DNA from: Eucommia ulmoides | Taxonomy: Eukaryota; Streptophyta; Magnoliopsida; Garryales; Eucommiaceae | Direction: 5' to 3' | Assembly: GCA_016647705.1 (NCBI GenBank) | Contig: CM028327.1 | Span: 44,146,017-44,210,016, forward strand | Length of the DNA: 64,000 bases | In this document: positions 16,785-30,400 of the stretch, piece after piece | Position numbering within the stretch: the first letter of the stretch is position 1 | How the letters are laid out: the number at the start of each line of letters is the position of its first letter | The notes under the pieces: model-generated | Seen by the model: the letters and a program-made list of their open reading frames with translations, nothing else | What the model was told of the DNA's origin: nothing | The model's database searches: none | Made by a program: the position numbers and the translations under genes

Positions 16785-17115
16785 CTAAATTTAAAGTTTG
16801 GGGTAATTTGTCTTTGAACTCTTCAAAATTATGAAAACAACCCACGAATTTTCAACCTCGATAAATCGGTGCACTTATTAAAGATGATATAAGTGTTTGG
16901 ATGCAAAGCTCATCCACACTCTCAAAGGGCAAAGTTGTTTCGAGGCTCATCGGGGAATAAGATTCAACTATCGCAATCAAATTGTAACTAGCCAATTGGT
17001 TGGAATCAGTTAATTAGATCAAATTGATACAAAAGTAAACTTTAGGGTGTTAATCGCAAAAAGTTAAAACATCAAAGAGCAAAGTGCAATTGCACCCCAA
17101 ACTTCATGGGGTGCA
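16785..17115. mobile_element. MITE-like inverted-repeat element
   Basis: The left end has aagtttggggtaatttgtct. The right end, reversed, has aagtttggggtgcaattgca. The inner part is non-coding. Borders are approximate. Confidence 0.5.
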
Positions 17116-17129
17116 AAGGTAAAATTTAA

Positions 17130-17790
17130 CCTAATTTTAAATATTTAAAAAAGGGTACAAGTCTTTTATTTTATCCTTAATTTTGAAAAAGTTATATGTG
17201 CAGTTACAACTTGTGTTTTAGTCTCATGTATTAAAAAGGCGGAAGACTCAATACACGCGCTTGCACTCGCGTAGTTACATGTAACTAATTTGTGAATAAA
17301 ATACTTGTTAGATGTAATAAATATTACTGTAATTAATAATATGTAACTAATTTATGAGTAAAAATTTGTTTCATGTAACAAAAAATTATACAAATACATG
17401 TAATTTTGTAACATGTAACTAATATTAAAACTAATTTCTGTATAGAATATTTGTTAGATGTAACAAATATTATATAAATATACAAAATTTATAACATATA
17501 ACTGATATTAAATAAATACATGTAACTAATATTACACATATATGTAATATAGTTGCATATGATTTAATAAGTTTGTAAGTAATTTTAGTTATATGTAACT
17601 AATATTCTCTATAATACGAATTTACTCATCAAATTCTTTCTACATTTCCTGTAATACATGCACATGCGGGACTAATATGCAAGTAAAAATCACTTTAAAT
17701 GACTAAATTAAAACTTATATTTTAAATGTGATTTTTTTAAAATTACATATGTTATTTGGGACTAATGACCAATTATCTCTTTATAAAAAG
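17130..17790 (+). repeat. Dispersed repeat with TTACATGTAA-type core, copy 3
   Basis: Same orientation and order as 3825-4440: head caagtcttttattttatcct, core with agttacatgtaactaatttg and relatives, tail ggactaatgaccaattatct. The shared head and tail make the family assignment secure although its class is unknown. Confidence 0.75.
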
Positions 17791-17794
17791 GGAA

Positions 17795-19752
17795 AAAAAT
17801 TGTTTTACCCCCTTAGCCTTTAGTCTTATTGTATTTAAACCCTTAACACTTTAGAAATCTACAAATCACCTCCTTCTATTTTTGACTATTAGAAAAAAAA
17901 AGAATTTTCTCTGAAAACTCCTATTTCTTAAAAAAACAACTTTCTGACTCCACATAAATAAAAACTTGTTTAAAACTCCTATTTTTTTTTTAAAAAAAAA
18001 AAACTCCACACAGACTCCTACTATTTTTTATAATGTCAAAATTACCTTTCATTAGAATAAAAAAAATCCTTTTTCATTCTCATCTCAATTACCGATTATT
18101 GACTTTCTCTATTTCTCCATTCCTTCCTCTTAGCCGTCTCTCTCACGCCACCGACGTCGTCCTCATCTCCTCAATCCATCGTCGCCGTTAGTGCTCGTCG
18201 TTGTCGGCGTCCTCATTGTGGTGTGCTCCATCCATTGTCTCCATGTCTTTCGTTTTTCTTGCTTAGATCTGGCAGATCTGGACCATTTGGCTAGATCTAG
18301 GTTAGATTTGGCCAGAGGAACAAAGGAGGAGGAGCACCAACCGCCGACGGGGGATATCGATCTGGTCGCTAGAGGAAAGACTAAAAAGACGACGATAATG
18401 AACGGGCAACAAACATACAAGGCGACAATGAACGGGTAGAGGCGAAGCGATGACGAATTGCGACGATTGATTTTGTGGTATGTGTGATTGTTGCGTCGAT
18501 GGCGAATTGCGACGACCGATTTTAATTTCAATTCTATAAGTATTTTTATTGAATTTTTTATTTTATAATTTGTGATTTTTGTGGTACGTGTAGGATAGGT
18601 TGTAATTTTGTGGTATATGTTTGATTTGTTGCGATTTCAACTTGTTTGATATTCTTAATTTCTGGAATCTCGATAATTTATTGTTTGATTTTTGTATTTT
18701 AATTTTAGTATAATTTATGATATTTTAAAAGAAAGTATAATTTTTAAATAAAATGAATTAAATTTTATATTAAAAAATAAAATTTTAGTGAAATTTTTAA
18801 AAATTTAGCAAAATTTGTGTGTATTGAAATGATAAATATGTTGGTATTTTCAACTAAGTCTAATATCAATATTCCTTAGAAGTTATTTTTAAAAGTTTTA
18901 GAACCTTCGAAAAAAAGAACCCTTGAAAAATCTCATATTTTATTCAAAGAATTAATTATCTTTTATTTTTTAATTCAAGGAGAAAAATTCTCTCTCTTAC
19001 TCTCTCTCTCCCCTTTTATATTCTTTTCTTTTTTTAATAAAATAAAAAAGTAAAACAAATAGTAATTTTGTCTATTTTCGATAAAATTTAGATGAGTTTT
19101 TTATTTTTTTCTCCACTTTTTAGCATACTGAAAAATAGAATCGCGTTTGGTAACGATAATTTTGTTTTTTGTTTTGAGAAGAAAATCGTGTTTGGTAAAG
19201 ATTTTATCCTAAAATCAATTTATTTATTTTTTGAGATTTTTTTTTTTGTTTTGGCCGGACGGTGGCGACTGGCGGGTAGGTGACGGTGATGGACGGCCGG
19301 CGGCAGGCGGCGCTAAAAGTTGTCAAGTGGCCGGCAGCGGCGGTGATCCCGGGGTGGCCGACGACGGTCGCCTGCTGCGGCGGGCGACGGCAGGTGGTGA
19401 CGGATGGTGGTCTGCCGGCGGATGAACAATGAAATTGGTTTGGAGAATGGAATGAGAATTATAAGAAACAATTTTTTTTTGTTTCTCATTTCTTAATAAA
19501 AAAATGGGTACAATTCTCAAATGGGAATGGAATGGAAACGAAAACAAAAACAAAAATTACCAAACGCTATTCCCAAACAGAATTCGCAAAAATTTGGGAA
19601 TGGAATGGGAAATTCTGGAACGGAAACGGTTACCAAACGTGGCCCTATCCCAATATATTATAAGTATAAGGGAGTAAAATGAAAGGTTTATAAGTATAGG
19701 GGACTAATTGAAACAAAATCAAAGTAGAAGGGGGGTAAAAGTAAATTAATCC
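17795..19752. mobile_element. Terminal-inverted-repeat element of about 2 kb, non-autonomous
   Basis: The left end reads attgttttacccccttagcc. The right end, reversed, reads atttacttttacccccttct. The match continues through tagtcttattgtatttaa on the left and ttgattttgtttcaatta on the reversed right. The inner stretch 18100-18540 is a GC-rich, gene-like patch (ccatcgtcgccg, gatctggaccatttgg) without a recognisable protein, perhaps captured host sequence. A second MITE lies inside near the right end. The 490-bp element at 4903-5391 seems to be a smaller relative. Confidence 0.55.
19135..19648. mobile_element. GC-cored MITE nested in the 2-kb element
   Basis: It has tcgcgtttggtaacgataat near the left, a ggccggcggcaggcggcg-type core, and the right end ggaacggaaacggttaccaa followed by acgtggcccta. 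Read in reverse, the end is TAGGGCCACGTTTGG, a start typical of hAT-like elements. It is the same family as 8400-8854, 15130-15722 and 56172-56706. Confidence 0.6.
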
Positions 19753-19879
19753 AAAAGAAAGTCAAAGTGGCTAAATTGAAAACTATGAGAAGCTACTAGC
19801 AATCCCGCCATCTTCTCAACAGCGCGGGCATACGATTAGGGCATAGCCTCCCTTCGACGACGAGGTCCGAAGGGTGAAA

Positions 19880-21717
19880 ATGCTCGTCGGACGGGAAAGC
19901 TTAGTCCGGTTAATCGGAAAACGCCGACGGGTCCTCCCCAACCGTCAATCTATTGTATCGTCCACCGTCCAGGTAGTCAATCTCAGATGTTTGTTTCCGT
20001 CGTATACAAATTCGTGCTGTGTATGTATTTTATGCGTTATGCTGATTGTGATTGTGTTGGGTTTATTTCTTAGAGCACGTTGAGTCTATGTAAAGGTGAT
20101 GGATATGGTGGCTCTGGATCGGATGTGGGTGGTGAAGGGTCGTCGGAGCAATGTAGTAGCAACGGTTTTGAGAAGTCTACGGCCGAATGGGTTGCTTGTC
20201 CTGTTTGTGGGGAAAGAGTCCATGGCGATGGTTTTTTGATTAATTCCCATTTAGGTATGTATATCTCGTTTGATTATTGTTGACAGGTTTTCTATTCTTT
20301 TGGGTTATTTGGATTTGATGTACCCCGTCTTTTCGGTCTCATGAAGATTAATTATGCTAAAGAGGCCTTTATGTATACTGTCATGGCCTTAGCGTTTAGA
20401 AGTTTGAACTAGATTTTTATACTTAATGGGTATCATTAATGGTTTCAGATGCATGCCTAGCTAGAGGGACAAAACGCAAACTGAGCCAGCGCACCCTTTT
20501 TCAGTTGAATTTCTGCTCAAGATCAACATCTAAGGTTAATTCTATTGGGTCAGATAATGTAGAGACTAATGATGTTCCAAAAGGCCATGGCGATGATTTT
20601 TACGACATGAAACCCAAGCTGCAAGACTTGGGAGGTTATGAAGAATACAACTCAACTAAATCGAAGTCTCCCGTAAATTCTAAAGTTCTTGTACTGATGC
20701 ATGGAGCTGGTTTAAAGAAGGACCCTGTAAGTGATGATATCAAAAACAGGGTTGAGTTGCCTTTGTTGCTTACTGAGGATGAGATGACTCAACACAATGC
20801 AATTGAATTTGTCAGTGCCATATCTGATGTAATTCTTGAAACTTCCATAGTTGGCCGCAGGTTTGGTGATAAGGTGGAGCTAAGTCCGGGGTTGAGCATC
20901 TTTCTTGTCAGGGACCCTGATAATGTCGTGGATCCTAATGCTGTCAAGGTTCTCTCTCTCTTCGCTTTTATTGCTCCTTTGATTAGATTCATTTGATTCA
21001 TTCGTTCTAAATGCAGAACTTGTCCTTTGTACCAGGTTACTTGTGCAGATTGTGGAAGCAGTAAACTTCTTGGTTTTCTGCCTCGTGAATTAGCTCAATA
21101 CATGTCTCCTTTAATGGACAAGTTCTACCTAAGCTTTGAGGTATTATGGTTCTCTCACTGGCATGCTTATTGCATCCGGTTGAATCTTGAATTATAAATT
21201 AATTATAGAAACCAATTCCATTTGACTTCTCGACTGTTGGAATTGTGAAGGAATTACCAATTTTGGACACTATAAAGTTTCAACATAAGAAGTAAATTTT
21301 ATTTTTCTATTTAAGGGATTCCATGTTTCTTCAGAGAAATAAAGGATCTAATTTTTGTGACGTTATAGCCAATATACTCTCCTATTTCTTTTAATATTTC
21401 AACAATTTTGTATTTTATACATATTTAGAAGAAAATGTATTGTTTTTTTAACTGTCTATCGTTAGGGTCTTTGAGCAATAATACCATGTTTGGTAGGCGG
21501 GAATTGGGAACTGAATCGTTTCAATTCCTGTGTACCAAACATCATGTTGATGTAGGTGTCTTCATCTCTAGCGCATGTAGAATTCGATGCAGAAACTATT
21601 CATTTGATGGCACCTCCCTCCCTCCTTTTCGTATTTAAATTCTAGACTTCTATAACCTGATTGTTTGCCATGTTTATGCATTCAGTTGCAGTGCATCTCA
21701 TAAGTTCTCCTTTTTTA

Positions 21718-21748
<31 letters not shown>

Positions 21749-24700
21749 GTATTTGAAACTTTTATAAACCAATCTTTTGCCATGTTTATGCTCTCAGTTG
21801 CAGTGTATTTTATGTACTCCTAATTAGTAAGTTACTTTTATTTTTTACGGATTGATTCCCAGAATTTAGATTCATACTATTAATTTATTACAATGGCCTC
21901 ATTTTTCAGGGCCACATAACTTCAGTTCCAAAACATGCTCGTAATGTTGTACCAATTCAGATCTCTTGCCAAAACGCGATATCCCATGGTGAAAAAGAGC
22001 ATTATGATCTTCAACTACTCAAGTCCTTATGGGAACAAGCTCTGGGAGTGGTTGAATCTGCAAAGATCCATCTCACTGGCATGGCCAAATATCAGAAGAA
22101 TTTTGTACTAATGATAGAAGAGGTTTTAAGGGGCAATTCTCATCTGTTCACAAATGATGAAAAAACATTCTTGGGTACATATAATACTATTTATTGTTTT
22201 CTATATAATTATTTCTTTTACACGTTGCTAACATATCTTGTTTCATGTTGCCAGAAACTTTCACCTCTCTCTCAGATGATAGTCAGAGGCTTTTTGTTCG
22301 GCTTTATATGCGGAAAGGTCTTTTTATTGCTGCTCATTTTCTCCCATATGCCATATCAAAAGTTATTATTTTCACTCTCTACCACCTTTACCATGCAAAT
22401 CTCTAATATACTTTCTACGAAGAAAATAATGTTATGCATCCCATGACTAAATGATCTGATTTTTGCTTGTTATCTACGCTACATGTACTCTTCAAAATAT
22501 ATCAAGCTCCCATTTGGTATATATGGCATTGGATAAGTTTACGGAACATTGCCCTAGCATAAGCAATGATACCATCCTAAAGATGTCTCTACATTTTCAT
22601 GGTCTTTTATTGAAAAATTAGTACTTTCTATGTTGAGCCCTGGAAATAAATTAAAATCTTGGAAAATACTTTTTAATTTGACCCCCTTGTCTCTGGGAAA
22701 TGATTAGACAAGTTAACTAGTAACCGAGTAACTCACATGATATATCTTTTGCTGTTAGATTGTTTTGTACTTCTCTCGAAACCAGATTTAATGCGAACGG
22801 ATTCAAATTCTTTATCTAAAGCCAAAAGTTTGCGCTTGAGAGCTTTACTTTTCTTTTTTTATCTGATGCATTCATACTTCTTTCTTTTACAAATTTTTGT
22901 TCTTTGTATGATGAACATGTATTGTACGCATGTCTGTGCTTTATGTTGTACTCTTTACACAGTTGGTCGCCTGGTCCCAAGCATGGATAAAGGAATGTTA
23001 CGTTAGGTAGTTGATAGACAAAGTAAAATTTTATCAGACCTCTTATGACATGAATCATATTAGATTACACGTTTGCGCGTCCTCTAATAGCGATGCACTA
23101 CATTGCCGTTGGTCAAATGTAGTGAAAAATAGGCAAGGGTGGGTTAGGGTGTTCCCCGGATGCAATGCGTTGTGTCTTTGCCCGGATATGGTGTTTAAAG
23201 GCAAGGGTTACCGCACTATGGTGGGCGGATGCAGATGAAGAAGTTAGTCTATGGCAATAGGTTTAGTTTAGCAACTTGGAATATAGGAACAATTACGGGA
23301 ATAACAACAGAATTGTTGGACATGATAAGTAGACGAAGGATTAATATTTTGTGCTTGCAAGAAACAAAGTGGGTGAGAGAGAAATCAAGGAAAATTTAGA
23401 GTACGAGGTATAAGTTGTGATCTATGAAGAAGGAGAAATATAGGAATGGGATGGGCTTATGGAAGAGACATGACGAAGTGAACTAAATATAAGATGATAT
23501 GGCAAGTCGCATTAGGGATATCGAAAGAGACGTGCTAGGAATATGTAGAGGAGGTAGGGAAAGTTGGTGGTGGAATGAGGAGGTTCAAAAAATAGTTCTG
23601 AACAAGAAAATATCTCATAAAGAGTGACAAAAGTGTTGGAGCATTGAGAGTTTGGAGAAGTACAAACGAGCAAAACAAAAGGCAAGAGAAGCTATCAAGG
23701 AATCCAAGTTTAAGGCTTCCGATGATTTTATCAAAGATTGGAAGAAAGGTATATACAATCTTGCTAAGAGACATGTAAGGAAGAATACTTAGAATAGAGA
23801 TTTAGGAAGTATTAGATGGATCAAGACGTTCACCAAAAGGTTTTAGTGAAGGACGTAGAGATTTTGGAACGATGGAGAAGTTATTTTTATATTTTATTCA
23901 ATGAGAGCAGTGTTGGGGGCTCAAATTTAGAACTACTTAGTTTGCCACCTGGTTGGATTCGTAGATACCATAGAAGAATTAAGACTTCGGAAGTTCGAAT
24001 AGCAGCAAGCCAATAATGAAAATTAGTAATCTAGGAAGCATGGACACGCGACATGGACACGACATGTCACAGACGGGGACACGGAAAATTTCCAAAAACC
24101 TTGACACGGACACAACTTGGACACGTCAATAAATAAATATATAATTTTATATATATTAGTCTAATTTACAATATATATATATATATTATACACAAATGTG
24201 TAATTTAAATTTTTTATTAAAAAATTTGAGGATCAATATGTTAATTTTAATTTGATTTTAAAAATTTTGGGTGTTAATGATTATTTTAAAATGTTAATTT
24301 TTGATATTTGAGCTTAAATCAGGTTTTAGAATTTTTACGGATAGTTTATGTATTTTTAATGTTTAAGAAGATCAATCTATAAAGATATTTATTCTCTCTC
24401 TTATGTATAGCTTGCCACCTAGAAAGCACGGACACGAACACCGGACACGACACGGATACGGCGACACCACAATTTTCCAAAAATCCCGACGCGTGTCGGA
24501 CACCGACACTCTACTTCTGGCAGAGTGTCGGTACTTCCTAGCTTGCCACCATCGAATTTCTTTTTGTAAGAGTCAAAGATGCTCTCTCTCTCTCTCTCTA
24601 TCTCCTCTGTGATGCAGCAGTCAGCAAGGAATTTTTCGAAGGAAAAACTCGATTCGAAGGAAAATACCCATCAAAACTCAAAGAAAAATTTCAGGTCTAG

Positions 24701-27392
24701 AGAGAGGGAGGGAAATTTCAGTGGAGCTTGAGATGCATCGGTAGAGATCAATCATGGTCGACTTCCAGATCTAGAGAGAGCGGAAGGAATGTCGACTTCC
24801 ACCTTGGTCAACTTCTCCGATGAGTATGTTCTCTCCAATTTACTTCCCCCCTCTCTCCCTCTCCCTCTCCCTCTCTCGGTCATGATTTCTTTCTCTCTGT
24901 GAACTATATATCCAAAAATCACCCCTGGAAAAAAAAATCCGACACGCCCTTACGAGAAGTGTCCGACACGGCTCCCTCACGTGGCGGAGCCGCGTCGGAA
25001 ATTAAGAAAAAAGAAAAAGAAAAAGAAAAAATATCGACACGTTCCGATACGTGTCGGAGGCGTATCGATGTCCGACGCTTGTCGGACACCGACAGCCTAC
25101 CCATGGCGGAGTGTCCGTACTTCGTAGTTAGTAATGAAAAAGCAGTGCTGCCGTATGAGACCTATAGAAGTTCGGAAGAGCTTGGGAGATCTTGGTATAG
25201 ATTGGTTAAATAAGCTATTCAATAACAAATTGAAAAATAAGATAATGCAGGATAATTAAAGGAGTATTTTAGTGTCTATATACTAAAATAAAGGAGATGC
25301 CTAATGTTATACAAATTATTGAGGCATATAACTTATGAGTCATACCATGGAACTTTAGGAGACAGTGATAGGATATACAATAAAATAGGAGATGAGCCTA
25401 GAAGAGAATAAATTTGAATTTATGCCCAATCGATCAATTACTGAAGCCATATATTTACATAGGGGATTGATGGAGAAATATAGGGAGAGGAAGACAAAAT
25501 TACATATGGTTTTTGTGGACTTAAAAAAAAGCTTGTGATCGGGTACTGAAAGAAGTTTTGTGGTGGGTTTGAAAAAAGAATCAAGTATCTAATATTATAT
25601 TAAGGTGATTAAGGACATGTATGAAGGTATAGTGACTAGTTTTTAAACTAGGAGGTAATACTTGTGCCTTTTCAACTAATATTGGTTATGCATGAAGAAT
25701 TGTTTGTAAGCCCTTACCTCTTTATTTTAGTAATGAATGAACTCACGAAACAAATACAAGATGGGGTACCATAAAGTATGTTGTTTGTAGATGACATAGT
25801 ACTAGTTGATAAAATTAGAAGAGGTCTTAACATTAAGTTGGAACATTGGATGGAAGCCTTGGAGTCTAGTTAAAGATCAATAGAACTAAGACGTAATGCA
25901 TGCATTGTAATTTTTGTAATACTCGGAAAGGCGATGGCATGGTAAAAATTGGAGATCAGGTCCCTATGGTTAGGTTCTATACTTCAAGGGATGGAGAAAT
26001 CAAGGAGGACAATACACTTTGAGTAAAGGCAGGATGGTTAAAGTGAAAAAGTGCAATTTGGGTGATCTTTGATTGTAGGATACAATTGAAATTGAAAGAA
26101 AAGTTCTATAAAATTGCATTAAGATCGGCGATTCTCTATGATTTAGAATGTTGGGCAATAAACAAGAAACATGTTTATTAAGTAGGTGTAGCGGAGATGA
26201 AATGTTAAGGTGGATGAGTGATAAGACAAAGATGGATAAAGTTAGGAATGGGATTATCATAGAAAAGATAAGAATATCACCCATTGAAGACAAGAAGACG
26301 AGAGAAAAATTCATTCACAATGGTTTAGACATGTGCAAAAAAGATTGGAGGACCACTTGTACAAAAATGTGATTTAATTCAAGTGGAAGATACTCCAAGT
26401 GGGTAAGGTAGACGTAAGAAAACATGGGATGAGACAATTAAGAACGATTTGAGTGTTTTGAAGTTAAGTTAACTGAGGCGATGACTCTTGATCAATCTAT
26501 TTGGTTGTTGTCGTTGTTATTATGATGCACATGCATTACGAAATTCCTCGCGCACTTTCTGAATGGTTGGAACTTGGAAGCATTTGAAGCATGCCATTGA
26601 AAGAGAATTCTTATTTGTATTTCTTGATTATGCACTTGTTATGGCGGACACATGTCGGAACATGTCGATATTTTCTTCTTTTTTTTTTCTTAATTTCCGA
26701 CACGGCTCCGACACATGAGGGAGCCGTGTCGGACATTTCTTGAAAGGGCGTGTCGGATTTTTTTTTTTCTAGGGATGATTTTTGGGTATATGGTTCACAG
26801 AGAGAAAGAAATCATGACGCAAAGAGGGAAGGGAGAGAGAAAGAGAAGGGGGAAGTAAATTGGAGAGAACATACTCATCAGAGAAGTCGACCATGGTGGG
26901 GGTCGACCATGGTGGAAGTCGACATTCCTTCCTCTCTCTCTAGATCTGGAAGTTGACCATGATTGATCTCTACTGATGCATCTCAAGCTCCACTGAAATT
27001 TCCCTCCCTATCTCTCTAGACCTGAAATTTTCCTTCGAGTATTGATGGGTATTTTCCTTCGAATTGAGTTTTTCCTTCGAAAAATTCTTTCTTGGCTGTT
27101 GCATCACAGAGGAGAGAGAGAGAGAGAGGGAGCGTCTTTGACTCTTACAAAAAGAAATTCGGTGGTGGCCAGCTATACATAAGAGAGAGAATAAATATCT
27201 TTGTGGATTGATTTTCTTAAACATTAAAAATACATAAACTATCCTTAAAAATTCTAAAACCTGATTTAAGCCCAAATATCAAAAATTAACATTTTAAAAT
27301 AATAATTGACACCCAAAATTTTTAAAGTCAAATTAAAATTAACATATTGATCCTCAAATTTTTTAATAAAAATTTTAAATTACGCATTTGTG

Positions 27393-27454
<62 letters not shown>

Positions 27455-30400
27455 TAAATTAGACTAATATATATTTATTTATTTATTGTCGTGTCCGTGT
27501 CGGGTTTTTTGAAAATTTCCGTGTCCGTGTCTGTGTCCGTGCTTCCTAGATTGAATCTTTGATGAGTTATCTATCATTCCTGATGTTTGATTTGCATGGA
27601 AACTTGGCTATTTTTCTCTTTGACAGTACACTCTTAAATGAAATCATTTTTGTTTCAGGACCATGGTTTCAGATGTCTAATATTTTGTACCCTGAAATAT
27701 TTGACAATCAAGCAGCAATGAACGAGCTCTCTGGTAATTGTTTCTATTAATTTATTTGGACTTTTTAAAGTCAAGGCATCTTTTGTTTCGTGGTATGTAT
27801 TATTGATGATTGCTGGGACTCTGATTTGCTTTGCTATGCAGTGGCTGGATACTTTTCTTTGATTACATCTGCAAATGATCTACATAGGGACAACTTGAAG
27901 GAGGTTCTCAATGTGCTTACCGTTGGTGAACTACGTGAAATTTTGAGTTTGCTGAATAAGGTCTGCTTTAGACTTCCCCTATAGTATATCTTTGTTCTCT
28001 ACATAAATATTTGGATCTATACATTATTTGTTTGCGTTAGTTCTCTAATTATTGGTATGCATCTATTTGAAGGACAAAACTTCTGATCCTTTTGTCATCT
28101 CTTTTGATTCTCTGCACGTGGCAACTAATGTATGCTTTATTAAAGTTACGCTGTTTAATTGCCACTGATTTCCTATAAATTTTCAATTGCATCGAACAAT
28201 GTAATGTATGTTACTGTTACATTTCTTAATGAAATGAACAGATATAAAATGGTGGATGTTATTCTCTGTTTGATGATTCCCATGTACTCTCTGTTAAACA
28301 AAGATCCACAATCACATATTTCTTTGGTTTGTAGCTACTGATGCTTAGTGGAATGACGATGTCTTGTTTCTGTTTGATTCGCTTAATATATTGTTCATAC
28401 CGGTGTTCTTATTTCTTCTTTCAAATTGTAATTTGCGGATATATTCATCCTGTTCAAGTGCACTGTATCAATCAATTTGAGTTTATGGTAGAAGCGCTAA
28501 ATTTGCGTCTTTTCAATTGATGGAGCTTTCCTGGTCTTCTTGATAAAATTCAATTGACAAAGATTACACCATCGTGTTTTTTTTCCTTTTTAACTAGTCT
28601 GGAAACCTATTTAGCGGAGCATTATGGATGGTTCCTTCTAAATTTGATTGATTCCATAGTTTTTGCTCCTAAATTCAACTTTTGGCTTCTGATGACTATA
28701 CAAAAAAAGAACTGCTGTATAGACAGATACGGGCCATACATTTCTTAATGGGAGGTGGTTGCCATGTGCTAGTTTCTCCCAATATGTGAAATACCTAAAG
28801 GTTTTTTATTATTTTGCGCTGAGTTGCTGCTATAGATACAGATAGTGCTGAAATGACCTTGGTTTTCTCGAAGCAGCAAAGAGTGATGCCTATAAAAAAA
28901 ATCTGTCTGGTGAATGCAAGAGAGGGTACTAGGATATGGTTGATGGTTGTATCGCATGGGAAGGCTGAGTAGCAGATATAAAGTTAATTACAGTCCTGTT
29001 ACTGGGCAGTGCTTACTGTTATTTTGTAAATTGATGCTCCACTTTACTGACCTTGAACTTTGGATGGCTTATGTATTTGGAGTCTGTGTTGTTTCATAAT
29101 GACCAATCTCTGGTAGAGGTTGTTCGATCCGTGTAATTATGTTGGTAAATACACATGACATTGTACCCCATGCAATCTTTTGTGCTTTTTGTTTTGGCTA
29201 TCAGATTGTTTGGTTGTTTCACTGACTAATTATTAAATCCCCCAAAACCCCTTTCCTTTTTCTTTTTCCTTTCCTTTCCTTTTCGCTTTTCCTTTTTTTT
29301 TTTTTCCCTCCCCATTAAGGCTCCAGACAAGTGATCACTCCAAGAGGAAGCAAGACCTCATTGCTTTGGTTATTTCTTTGTTTGAAGATGGACGAAGGTA
29401 CTGAAAATTGTCTTGGAGTTCATTAGTCTGTGAAGTATGTTATGAGTTCTCTTTCATGTTTATGGTGCCATATTGATATAGCAGCCCACTCTTACGAGGT
29501 TGGATTTTTGAGAGAACAGGAGTCTGTAGCCGGATATCTATGATGGCAGAGTCACTTGTTTGGCGTGCTGAGGTGATCTTTACAAAGTTCCATTAGATTT
29601 AACGCTCTTCCAGTACAATAGACTTAAATGGGTCTGTGTGACTTTCTCAATTTTAGTTCTTTGCTTCATGGACAGAGACTTTTCTTTCTCAATGGAGAAC
29701 AGGATCTATCAGCATTTTTACTTGTGGATTTGGGGATTATCAAGTTTCCAAATTACAACTGTGTAATCTGTGACCCAATTTTCTCTTGTAGAAGTGACCT
29801 GCTTTCTTATGAAGAGGTATTGTTGATTTCTATTTGGAATATTGTCCTAATAGGTATCATTTTTTGGAGTACCTCTAGAAATATGTTGCTTCTTTTAACT
29901 GTAACATCAACTGGCACAGGCCATTGAAGTGGCTCAAATTATGGACCAGTCTCTTGATGAAAACCAGTCAGATATGGTATTAAGATGTATAGAAGTATCT
30001 TTCAACCGCTTATGTGATTCGTCTGGGAAGGCTGTGATACCATCAAGTTCTGTATCAGAGGCTGCATTTTTATCGTGTTTTTCAGCTTCATGGGTCTACT
30101 CTAAGGTGGTTCTCCTTGGAGCTTCTTTTCTTGAGCGTGAGCACAGGTATGTAGATTTTTCAAGGGGCATTTGTCTTTGTTTTGCTCCATTCTTCTTTAC
30201 TGGAATATAAATCCTAGGCGGCAAATAGGAAGTAGCACCCATATTGGTTTTTTGGTGCTTTCCGTTTGGGTTTGTGGGGAAAAGGATGGTGTAGAAGCTA
30301 CACGTGACTTGTTTGTATTCATTCTTTTGTTCACGTGTAGGCATTATTAGATTTAATAGTTAGCCCTGAGTCTTTGGGCACCAAACTTTGTTATATAACA

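Noticed and set aside
24899-25213. Open frame across the right end of the 1.1-kb element
   Set aside because: The frame runs through the gacacgg-rich end, the target duplication and LINE sequence; it is a chance frame.
26750-27275. Two overlapping open frames in a GA-rich stretch
   Set aside because: Low-complexity GA/CT tracts in the inverted hAT-like copy create long frames by composition.
24400-27549. CRISPR-like array of gacacgg repeats
   Set aside because: The repeats are irregular, lie in the terminal parts of a transposon and occur in a plant nuclear intron.
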